This document shows, in pieces, positions 58,317 to 64,000 of a stretch of DNA of 64,000 bases. The stretch is from Pseudalgibacter alginicilyticus (GTDB taxonomy: Bacteria > Bacteroidota > Bacteroidia > Flavobacteriales > Flavobacteriaceae): contig NZ_CP012898.1 of assembly GCF_001310225.1 (NCBI RefSeq), positions 248,001 to 312,000 of the forward strand, in the 5' to 3' direction. The position numbers were made by a program, and so were the translations under genes. Position 1 is the first letter of the stretch, and the number at the start of each line of letters is the position of its first letter. The notes under the pieces are model-generated. The model saw only the letters and a list, made by a program, of their open reading frames with translations. It searched no databases and was not told the DNA's origin.

Positions 58317-58356
58317 ATGTCTCGTCCTGAAATATGGCTACAGGTTAAAATTGTTT

Positions 58357-59238
58357 TTAAGCTGATAATTTATATACCATATTCGGTGTTTTGAAGTCTA
58401 AAGATAAATGTAATCTTATTTGGTTGTATAAATTAATTGCATTTTTTGTAGCTCTTTTCGCGTGATCCACGTTATCAAAGGTCTGGTCGAGATAAAATTC
58501 ATCTTTTAATATGCCGTTTACACGCTCTGCCATGGCATTTTCGTAACAATGGTTTTCTTCCGTCATACTAATATCTATCTTATTTCTTTTAAGAACTTGT
58601 GTGTATACATTACTGCAATACTGTATGCCTCTGTCTGAATGATGTATTAAATCTTTAGTGCTCTTTGTTTGGTACAGAGCTTTGTTTAGAGCTCTAACAC
58701 ATCCTTTTAGTTCCAGGCTATCACTTAGATCATAACCGACAATTTTCCTAGAATACATATCTGTTATTAGTGCTAAGTAACAAAATCCTTTAATGGTTCT
58801 TATGTAGGTAATATCGCTTACCCACACCTGATTTGGCCTTGTAATTTTTCTATCTTTTATCAGGTTATTGTATTTATAAAAGCGATGATAAGAGTTTGTA
58901 GTTCTGGCACTGGTTTTCTTTCTTAGTGTGAGCATATTATACTTTCTAAGTACGCTAAATAAAGAGTCTCTGCCGACTTTAATATTGGCTTTGTAAAACT
59001 CATTGTCTAACGATTTAATGAGTTTTCTCACACCTTCTCTAGGAAGGGATTTACGTTTTCTACTGACTATTTTTATAATTTGTTGTTCCTGTATTAACCG
59101 CTTATCAGCTCTAGATTTGTATTTATAATACGCATCACGTTTAAGACCAAAACAACGCGTTATAGTTGTTAAAGATGTAAATCCCTTAGATTTCTCTTTA
59201 GCTTTAATTAAGGCTTTATACTTAGCTTTTTTTTTAGT
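58357..59238 (-). CDS. IS3-family transposase, orfB frame (DDE catalytic part)
   Basis: The frame is open over about 293 codons. It has no obvious own start at its upstream edge and would be read by -1 frameshifting from orfA at a run of nine A followed by G (minus strand, 59235-59226); a GTG at 59031 is internal. It holds an HTH_21-like region and the rve core with the DDE triad: VWVSDITYIRT, IHHSDRGIQY and ENAMAERVNGILKDEF. All catalytic residues are intact. Because orfA is broken, the fused transposase probably cannot be made. Confidence 0.87.
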   Translation of the reverse strand, partial: TKKKAKYKALIKAKEKSKGFTSLTTITRCFGLKRDAYYKYKSRADKRLIQEQQIIKIVSRKRKSLPREGVRKLIKSLDNEFYKANIKVGRDSLFSVLRKYNMLTLRKKTSARTTNSYHRFYKYNNLIKDRKITRPNQVWVSDITYIRTIKGFCYLALITDMYSRKIVGYDLSDSLELKGCVRALNKALYQTKSTKDLIHHSDRGIQYCSNVYTQVLKRNKIDISMTEENHCYENAMAERVNGILKDEFYLDQTFDNVDHAKRATKNAINLYNQIRLHLSLDFKTPNMVYKLSA

Positions 59239-59607
59239 TCAGCTACAGATTTATAGCCTAAGTCTTCGGCAGCTACCTCAAGGTATGAATCTAAAACCAA
59301 AGTATCTAAATCCTTTTTAATCAGTAGTTTTTTAAGCTGTTCAATCTCTTTTTGAAGTGCTTTAATTCTAGATATTTAGCTTCGCTGAACCACTTCGTTA
59401 GGTTTCGTCTTTTGTTTCCACTTTTACTCTGGTGTTCATTAGATCTTTACGATTGTACTTTTTAATCCACTCGTTGACCGTTGTTGGAGCAATGGAGTAG
59501 AGTTTACAAAGTTCGCTCTTTGTGTGTTTACCGGTTGTAAGTTCGGCTAAAATTTTCAGTTTGAAAGGTTCTGAATACCGTCTGATTACTTTGTCATTTT
59601 TGTACAT
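59208..59607 (-). pseudogene. IS3-family orfA, disrupted by a 28-bp insertion
   Basis: The first 69 codons (MYKNDKVIRRYSEPFKLKIL...) encode the HTH_8-type DNA-binding domain and stop at a TAA at 59398. Downstream, in another frame, RIKALQKEIEQLKKLLIKKD continues the leucine-zipper part and ends KKLSIKP at 59208. Removing 28 bases (59376-59403) restores a single frame reading ...TKDE-ISRIKALQ..., which is the expected family sequence. The insertion shifts the frame and adds stop codons. Confidence 0.8.
59376..59403. repeat. 28-bp insertion inside IS3 orfA
   Basis: The extra bases begin TTAGCTTCGCTGAACC and end ACTTCGTTAGGT. They contain CGAAG twice (minus strand: CGAAGTGGTTCAGCGAAG). The exact boundaries are ambiguous by a few bases. 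Confidence 0.6.
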
Positions 59608-59650
59608 AATGTTTAAAATTATGTAGCCTATATTCAGGACGGGTCAAAAT

Positions 59651-59930
59651 GGTTTGCAACGTGTTTGTATATGGTTTGTTGCGTGGTTAAGCACGTAATT
59701 TAGCAAATAAAAACCGAATAGAAAATACGCGAGTATTTTCGTAAGTAGGCTAGAACCAGCAATAAATTATATACGGCTTAAGTTTGAAATCTATTAAATT
59801 AGATATAAATCAGAAAGCATAAAAAAAAGCTTACAAAATCAACTACTTGAATTTGTAAGCCCAATATAATAGTGTCTAATATTTTTGAAGAAATGACTTG
59901 TTTTTTACCTCAGTTCTTTGTTGTATGGCG
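59651..59930. repeat. palindromic cassette repeat B, interrupted by a short IS110-type derivative
   Basis: Left arm TTTGCAACGTGTTTGTATATGG. Inner hairpin GAAAATAC (59721-59728), loop GCGA, GTATTTTC (59733-59740). Right arm CAGCAATAAATTATATACG. The distal end, GTTGTATGGCG (59920-59930), follows a 144-bp foreign segment. Confidence 0.78.
59776..59919. mobile_element. IS110-type deletion derivative in repeat B
   Basis: It shares its left 40 bases (CTTAAGTTTGAAATCTATTA...) and right 95 bases (AAAATCAACTACTTGAATTT ... CAGTTCTTT) with the element in repeat A but lacks all coding sequence. It is inserted at the same point of the palindrome. Confidence 0.7.
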
Positions 59931-59933
59931 TTT

Positions 59934-60968
59934 TTATCCTAATTTTTCGTTTAAAGTTTCTATAAATGAGTTGTTGATGTTTTTAGCTAATTTAAATTCT
60001 TTAATTATTTGATTGGAAACTTCTAAAAATTTTAATCTTGCTTTTTTCAGGTGTGCATTATTTTTAGGTAGTCCCGAAACAGAATTTCTCAAGAATTTCA
60101 TTGATTCAATAGATTCTCGCATATTCGGTTTGAGATTGATTAGTGAATCAAGTAAATCTTGAAGAGTTGCGTAATCTTGTTCGATGTGATATACAATTAT
60201 TGATACTTTTTCTTGAGCACTAAAAACTTTCGCAAAGTAATAGGCGAATTCTTCGATTTCGGCATTCAATTTATAAGTAATAGAATTCATCGATTCTGAA
60301 TAAACCTTAACACTCTTTTTAACTCTCTTGTCAAATTCAGATAAACCTTGGTCTACAAATTTGTCTATTTTAATTCTCTGATTTTTTGTTTCTTCTCCAA
60401 GTTTTGAAATTAAATCTGAAATTGTATTTAAGCTTTTTATACATTCACTGAATAAACCTGCATCTTCAACAATTTGGTCTATTTCAGATTGGCTCAATTC
60501 TCCGTTCTGAACTTGTAATTCGAAATCTGTTTGTTTGTTGCCAGATATGATTTTATTTAATTCATCAATAGAGTTTTCATTTAAGTTCTTTGATTTTGGT
60601 ATTAGAATTTTCCATTGAGTAGGTGTTTTTTTAAATGTTTCTTCATTTGCAATTTCCCAAGTTGTTTTATCTGTTTCAGGAAGATGAGCAATAATAATTA
60701 CGGGAAGATTTGAATTCAGCCAATAGTTGTAATGAATTTTAGTAACATAAAGTGTCAATGAGTTTTTAGAGTCGTGGAAATTCCCTTTACCAGTTTTTAT
60801 TTGTGCAGAAATAAATTTTCCAGTCGGTTCTCCATTTAGTTTTTGTTCGATTAAGGCATCTATTCCTACGTCTACAATTGGTTGTTCTCTGAAAATCCAA
60901 TCTAATTCTTTAGTAATTAAAAGGGCAGTAGCATAAACTCCAATTCTTTCAGTATTAATATCTCTCAT
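59934..60968 (-). CDS. DUF4365-domain protein, predicted PD-(D/E)XK nuclease-like (cassette 2)
   Basis: Residues about 1-140 of this 344-residue protein match DUF4365, a domain with a restriction-endonuclease-like fold. Conserved acidic and lysine positions are E7, D37 and E41 (VDVGIDALIE), and Q56-x-K58 (ISAQIKTG). The remaining 200 residues are helical and charged with coiled-coil character, and no second domain was recognised. DUF4365 proteins often occur with other defence genes, so an anti-phage or DNA-processing role is inferred and not shown. The gene fills the whole cassette: the stop is 3 bases after repeat B and the start is 15 bases before repeat C. Confidence 0.82.
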   Translation of the reverse strand: MRDINTERIGVYATALLITKELDWIFREQPIVDVGIDALIEQKLNGEPTGKFISAQIKTGKGNFHDSKNSLTLYVTKIHYNYWLNSNLPVIIIAHLPETDKTTWEIANEETFKKTPTQWKILIPKSKNLNENSIDELNKIISGNKQTDFELQVQNGELSQSEIDQIVEDAGLFSECIKSLNTISDLISKLGEETKNQRIKIDKFVDQGLSEFDKRVKKSVKVYSESMNSITYKLNAEIEEFAYYFAKVFSAQEKVSIIVYHIEQDYATLQDLLDSLINLKPNMRESIESMKFLRNSVSGLPKNNAHLKKARLKFLEVSNQIIKEFKLAKNINNSFIETLNEKLG

Positions 60969-60982
60969 TCCTTGTTTTAAAT

Positions 60983-61122
60983 GACATACAACGGCCTCGT
61001 ATAACCGTCAGTTACGGGTTAATATGCGTTAATTTTCGGTTTAGCACAGACGTTAGCAATTCCGAGTGGATTCGGACGTAGTCGAATCCGCCGTAATTGC
61101 GGTTATACATTGTTGTACTGCG
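60983..61122. repeat. palindromic cassette repeat C
   Basis: Left end GACATACAACG, arm GTATAACCG.CAGTTACGG. Right arm CCGTAATTGCGGTTATAC and end GTTGTACTGC. The interior (GTGGATTCGGACGTAGTCGAATCCGC at 61066-61091) forms its own hairpin, GGATTCG/CGAATCC. It belongs to a different sequence subtype from A, B, D, E and F but has the same architecture. Confidence 0.82.
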
Positions 61123-61678
61123 TTTTTTTATTCCATCGTACTGTTATTTTGTCGAACCACAAATCTCTTTCATTGACAACAAAATCGAACTCTTTTCCAT
61201 CGTCAGTTATTATTCTAATTCCGTTGTCAATTAGTTTTGCGGTTTTCCTCTTAACAATTTCTTTTATTGTCGAATATTCGATATCCGTTTGTCCTTTTTG
61301 AATATTTATTTTATGCGATTTGAAAATCACTTTTTTATTTGTCAAGAAAATTTTTCCGCCAACGCCTTCAATTCCGCGAAATAAGTTTGCGGGTCCTTCA
61401 ATCTCGATTTCTTCATTTAATTCAAGTTCTGGTTTAATTTGCATTCCCATTTTTTTCGAGAACTTTCCAGCAAATTTTTCATTCACGTAAGGAAATCCAA
61501 TTCCGAAAAAAATTCCGAAGAACACTCCTTGAAAAATCAAGCTGTTAATTGAATAAAGTTTTTCGTCAGAGAAATAATCAAAAGTCCAGAGTAAAAAAGT
61601 GTAAAGAATTGCAGTTCCGATTGCAAATATTATTCGGTACTTCCAACTAATTTTAATCATCTTATTTCCTATTTCCAT
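61103..61678 (-). CDS. membrane protein with GRAM-like domain (cassette 3)
   Basis: This 191-residue protein has two hydrophobic segments (about 13-32, IIFAIGTAILYTFLLWTFDY, and about 43-62). A cytoplasmic GRAM/bacterial-PH-like beta domain covers residues about 85-175 (GVGGKIFLTNKKVIFKSHKI, STIKEIVKRK, GIRIITDDGKEFDFVV). An alternative start is M7. The last six codons (TQYNNV) and the stop lie inside the right arm of repeat C, so the repeat encodes part of the protein. The function is unknown; GRAM-like domains often bind lipids. Confidence 0.82.
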   Translation of the reverse strand: MEIGNKMIKISWKYRIIFAIGTAILYTFLLWTFDYFSDEKLYSINSLIFQGVFFGIFFGIGFPYVNEKFAGKFSKKMGMQIKPELELNEEIEIEGPANLFRGIEGVGGKIFLTNKKVIFKSHKINIQKGQTDIEYSTIKEIVKRKTAKLIDNGIRIITDDGKEFDFVVNERDLWFDKITVRWNKKTQYNNV

Positions 61679-61694
61679 AATGTTTGTCTTAAAT

Positions 61695-61835
61695 GCAGTA
61701 CAACGTTTGGTGTATGGTTAGTTGCGTGTTTAAGCAACTAATTTAGTAAACAAAAACGAACGCGAGAAAATTCCGAAGGAATTTTCCAAGTAAGCACTCG
61801 CCAAAGCAATTAATTATACACGGTGTTACCCGACG
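61695..61835. repeat. palindromic cassette repeat D
   Basis: Left end GCAGTACAACG, arm TTTGGTGTATGGTTAGTTGC. Inner hairpin GAAAATTCC (61766-61774), loop GAA, GGAATTTTC (61778-61786). Right arm GCAATTAATTATACACGGT, end GTTACCCGACG. Confidence 0.88.
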
Positions 61836-61838
61836 TTT

Positions 61839-62207
61839 TTATTCTTTTTCTAATTTAACTATTAAGTCATCAATTGAATGCCCTTGATTTAATTCCAATT
61901 CCACAGTTTTAAATCCAACTTTTCTTATTTTGATTTTTACTGGATTATCGGGACAAAATCCATAACTGTCAGAATTCATAAAAAAAATGCCTGTCGAATC
62001 TGTTGCAAAAACACAATTTGTTTCAACATTTTGAGCTGTTGCTCTTACTAATTCTGTACATCTTATGTTCGTAAATTCAAGGAATGCTTTTTCAATCGGT
62101 TCTTTTGTGTTAGAGTCGATAACCTTTCCGTTAACAATTACCCAACAATCACAAGAAATTAGCACGAAAGAAATCAACATTCCAAAAATTAGCCTTTTAT
62201 ATTTCAT
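61839..62207 (-). CDS. small lipoprotein with carboxypeptidase-regulatory-like fold (cassette 4)
   Basis: This 122-residue protein has the lipobox LISFVLISCDC (lipid-modified cysteine 19). The mature part resembles a CarboxypepD_reg-like beta-sandwich (VNGKVIDSNTKEPIEKAFLE, TDSTGIFFMNSD, VKIKIRKVGFKTVELEL). It has several cysteines, unusual for these domains. It starts 4 bases after the stop of the membrane protein gene in the same cassette, so the two are co-translated. The stop lies 3 bases after repeat D. Confidence 0.83.
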   Translation of the reverse strand: MKYKRLIFGMLISFVLISCDCWVIVNGKVIDSNTKEPIEKAFLEFTNIRCTELVRATAQNVETNCVFATDSTGIFFMNSDSYGFCPDNPVKIKIRKVGFKTVELELNQGHSIDDLIVKLEKE

Positions 62208-62211
62208 TCGG

Positions 62212-62523
62212 TCAGTATGTTTTAGTCATTGCAATTGTCATCATTATTCCGATATACAAAAATGGAATTGCACTTAAAAAAATCCAAATCAGATTTTTTT
62301 TTAATTCAGATTTATGTTTAGAAATCAAAAGTATTGTGTTTATCAACGACCAGAAAATTCCACCATAAAACAAAATTAGGAATAGCCAATTTCCATAATT
62401 GTAAATCCAACTCCCTCTAAAAGGTTCAACTGCATATTTGATAAAAAGTCCAGTTAGGCAAATTCCAATAATTAGAATTCCACTTTTTTTAGTCCAATTT
62501 ATATTTCGAAGTGTTATGTTCAA
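62212..62523 (-). CDS. small three-helix membrane protein (cassette 4)
   Basis: The open frame begins inside repeat E (a TTG at 62580), which would make repeat sequence coding. The first usable codon outside the repeat is a TTG at 62523, 14 bases after the repeat edge, giving 103 residues. This matches the 8-17 base gap seen in the neighbouring cassettes; no in-frame ATG exists. Three hydrophobic helices are visible (SGILIIGICLTGLFIKYAV, WLFLILFYGGIFWSLINTI, LIWIFLSAIPFLYIGIMMTI). No family was recognised. The lipoprotein gene follows after 4 bases. Confidence 0.65.
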   Translation of the reverse strand: MNITLRNINWTKKSGILIIGICLTGLFIKYAVEPFRGSWIYNYGNWLFLILFYGGIFWSLINTILLISKHKSELKKNLIWIFLSAIPFLYIGIMMTIAMTKTY

Positions 62524-62536
62524 TGTTTGGTCAAAT

Positions 62537-62674
62537 GTTGGGTAACGTGTTTGTGTATGGTTAGTTGCGTGGTTAAGCAATTAATTTAGCAAATACAAAC
62601 CGAATAGAAAATCCGCGAGGATTTTCGTAAGTAGGCGAGTACTAGCAATGAATTATACACGGTGTTACCCACAG
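62537..62674. repeat. palindromic cassette repeat E
   Basis: Left end GTTGGGTAACG, arm TGTTTGTGTATGGTTAGTTGC. Inner hairpin GAAAATCC (62607-62614), loop GCGA, GGATTTTC (62619-62626). Right arm GCAATGAATTATACACGGT, end GTTACCCACAG. Confidence 0.9.
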
Positions 62675-62678
62675 TTTT

Positions 62679-63590
62679 TTATTTCAACATCCAATTTATT
62701 AAATCTTTTTCATTTACTATCGCCCAAGAATGTGGATGCCTTTCTCCATTTGCTCGATAACCTCGATTTTCGGTGTTTATTAATTCAACATTGTTTTCTC
62801 CAAATTCGATTTTTAATTTGTCTGATAATTTTTGAATGTAAAAAGCATTTAAATCTTCATATTCATTTTTTGCGTATTCTTTCCACCATTTTAAATCAGG
62901 TTCTGTATAAAACCTAATTTTTAATTTTTCCAATCCTTTTAGATTGTCAATATTTTCCGTTTTAAATGTATAAGGCGAATTCTGTTCGTAAGTATTAATT
63001 CCATTTGATGGATTTCCAAATTCTTTATCAAACATATTCTTAATCCAAGTAGATTCTTGGATAGATGATTCTGAAAAGTTAAGTTTTAAATTCTTTTCGG
63101 CAGTTCCATAAAGTCCAAGAAGGTCAATAGGTGAATCCACTATAAAAACTCCTTTCGGTTGAATTTGACTTTCATTCTTTACAAGATAATCACTAATTAA
63201 TAGACTTACATTTCCACCACTTGAGAATCCGCCTATAAAGATGTTCTCTTCGGATAAGTTTTTTTCCTTAACTATTCTTGTTAATTGTTCCGTTAATTCT
63301 TGTTTTTCTTTTTGGCTTAAAAATAATTTTTGGTTTAAGTTCATTGCTAAAACTGAAAAGTCATTTTTTACACTTATTTCCGTAATTTTAAATTCAGACA
63401 ATGTGTTCTCCGCATCACAAGGAAAACAAGGGAATAAAATCAATAATCCTCTTTGATTTTCGGCTTTTATCAATTCAAATTCGGCTGTCTTAATAATTTC
63501 AGGTTTTGGTCTTTCAGTCCGATTTATTTTCTCGGATTTTCCTTTGCAAGAAGTTATAATTAAAAGTAAAATTATGATGTATTTCGTCAT
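62679..63590 (-). CDS. lipoprotein alpha/beta hydrolase (cassette 5)
   Basis: This 303-residue protein has a lipobox (IIILLLIITSCKG, cysteine 15). The fold looks like an alpha/beta hydrolase or esterase, with the nucleophile elbow IFIGGFSSGGNVSLL (GxSxG), an acid candidate in FYTEPDLKWW and a histidine near the C-terminus (GERHPHSWAIV). The substrate is unknown. The start lies 8 bases inside the edge of repeat F and the stop 4 bases beyond repeat E, so the gene fills the cassette. Confidence 0.82.
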   Translation of the reverse strand: MTKYIIILLLIITSCKGKSEKINRTERPKPEIIKTAEFELIKAENQRGLLILFPCFPCDAENTLSEFKITEISVKNDFSVLAMNLNQKLFLSQKEKQELTEQLTRIVKEKNLSEENIFIGGFSSGGNVSLLISDYLVKNESQIQPKGVFIVDSPIDLLGLYGTAEKNLKLNFSESSIQESTWIKNMFDKEFGNPSNGINTYEQNSPYTFKTENIDNLKGLEKLKIRFYTEPDLKWWKEYAKNEYEDLNAFYIQKLSDKLKIEFGENNVELINTENRGYRANGERHPHSWAIVNEKDLINWMLK

Positions 63591-63598
63591 CTCTTAAA

Positions 63599-63741
63599 TT
63601 GTGGGTAACGTGTTTGTGTATGGTTAGTTGCGTGGTTAGGCAACTAAGTTAACAAACATTTACGAACCCGTGAAAATTCCGCAGGAATTTTCGCAAGTAG
63701 GGAAGAACCTAGCAATTAATTATACACGTTGTTACCTATAG
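63599..63741. repeat. palindromic cassette repeat F
   Basis: Left end TTGTGGGTAACG, arm TGTTTGTGTATGGTTAGTTGC. Inner hairpin GAAAATTCC (63672-63680), loop GCA, GGAATTTTC (63684-63692). Right arm GCAATTAATTATACACG, end GTTACCTATAG. The 258 bases from here to the window end show no gene; they may be the downstream part of a sixth cassette. Confidence 0.9.
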
Positions 63742-64000
63742 TTTTTTTTTATTTAGGCAGATTTCAAGTGTTGAAATTTTCCTTTAAATTCATTTTGGAA
63801 CTTTAATTCTCGCAAGAGTTTTAGCGTATTACTCCGTTTTACGAATCCAGATTAGTTTAGATTAGTTTTCCTGCGTGTAGTTCAACCGTAACGATAAACG
63901 TTAGCTTTTCAAACTTGGTTTCCTTTATCAATCTATTTAATCTAGATTTATCTTAGTTGTTTTAATTCTCAAAATAGAGAAGAGTTATTTAATTTGGATT

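Larger units (their letters stand above)
58318..59646 (-). mobile_element. IS3-family insertion sequence (about 1,329 bp)
   Basis: Ends are TG...CA with imperfect terminal inverted repeats: TGTCTCGTCCTGAA at 58318 and, on the other strand, TGACCCGTCCTGAA at 59646, 17 of 23 positions matching and ending in GGCTA on both sides. It carries orfA and orfB with an A9G slippery site between them. No clear target duplication was seen. It sits between the gene at 57645 and repeat B. A related orphan end lies at 54648-54670. Confidence 0.85.

Noticed and set aside
61081-61122. GC-rich stretch of repeat C as an independent terminator
   Set aside because: Its pairing partner lies in the left arm of the same palindrome and no T run follows in the direction of transcription.
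57214-63741. The palindromes as classical integron attC sites
   Set aside because: Ends are GGGTAAC/GTTACCC or ACAAC/GTTGT types, which do not fit RYYYAAC/GTTRRRY, and no intI gene or attI is present. The resemblance is kept only as an analogy.
57214-63741. The repeats as a CRISPR array
   Set aside because: Units are about 140 bp, self-complementary over their whole length, and separated by complete genes of 0.6-2 kb. No cas genes are present.

Overview
The window looks like chromosomal DNA of a marine-type Flavobacteriaceae bacterium (Bacteroidota). It is AT-rich. It carries type IX secretion system (T9SS) substrates with type A and type B C-terminal sorting domains, PorP/SprF partner proteins, FucP-type sugar transport, and a DUF1592/DUF1552 cytochrome locus. 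Several promoters match the Bacteroidota consensus (TTG or TTTG, about 19-20 bp, TAnnTTTG). No ribosomal RNA, tRNA or CRISPR array was seen.

Layout. (1) 1-20.7 kb, + strand: a surface-protein and gliding block. It holds two LamG-like T9SS type A substrates (the first cut by the window edge), two other secreted proteins, and two 'type B adhesin + PorP/SprF' modules. In the first module the SprF-like protein carries a long coiled coil and a C-terminal SPOR-like domain. In the second the adhesin is a 3,544-residue SprB-like repeat protein. (2) 20.7-28 kb: an IS3 transposase remnant, then a tri-haem DUF1592-type membrane protein, a Tat-signal DUF1552 protein and a FucP-like sugar permease. (3) 28.4-36 kb: a five-gene signalling operon (kinase-less PAS membrane sensor, CHASE-PAS histidine kinase, CheY-like regulator, REC-GAF-PAS kinase, Rcp-like regulator). 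(4) 36-51.3 kb: ordinary core genes, including glutaminyl cyclase, SRP RNA (ffs), an SDR, a TlpA-like lipoprotein without CxxC, an ABC-F protein, three tandem DUF2007 paralogues, PAP2, pheT, miaE, recG, an M1 aminopeptidase and a DinB protein. (5) 52-57 kb: a peroxiredoxin-like protein, a Sel1-repeat protein with a DnaJ-type zinc finger, and a sulfatase/hydrolase pair.

(6) 57.2-63.75 kb is the most unusual part. Short genes, all on the minus strand, each sit between about 140-bp imperfect palindromes (six copies, A-F). The inner hairpin stems change sequence while keeping their pairing. The outermost 7-10 bases of each cassette match across the gene and not across the palindrome, so each gene with its two half-palindromes behaves as one exchangeable unit. 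The layout resembles an integron cassette array, but the ends do not fit attC core sites and no integrase gene is present. Two palindromes are interrupted at the same point by decayed IS110-family elements. One cassette also holds an IS3 element whose orfA carries a 28-bp insertion. The cargo includes a DUF4365 nuclease-like protein, a GRAM-like membrane protein, lipoproteins and an alpha/beta hydrolase.

How it fits together: the gliding and adhesin block and the sulfatase, sugar-permease and DUF1592 genes suggest a surface-gliding polysaccharide degrader. The palindrome-bounded array is an accessory region with a mobile, possibly defence-related gene pool. Starts were moved from the longest open frame wherever a signal peptide or promoter decided the issue.
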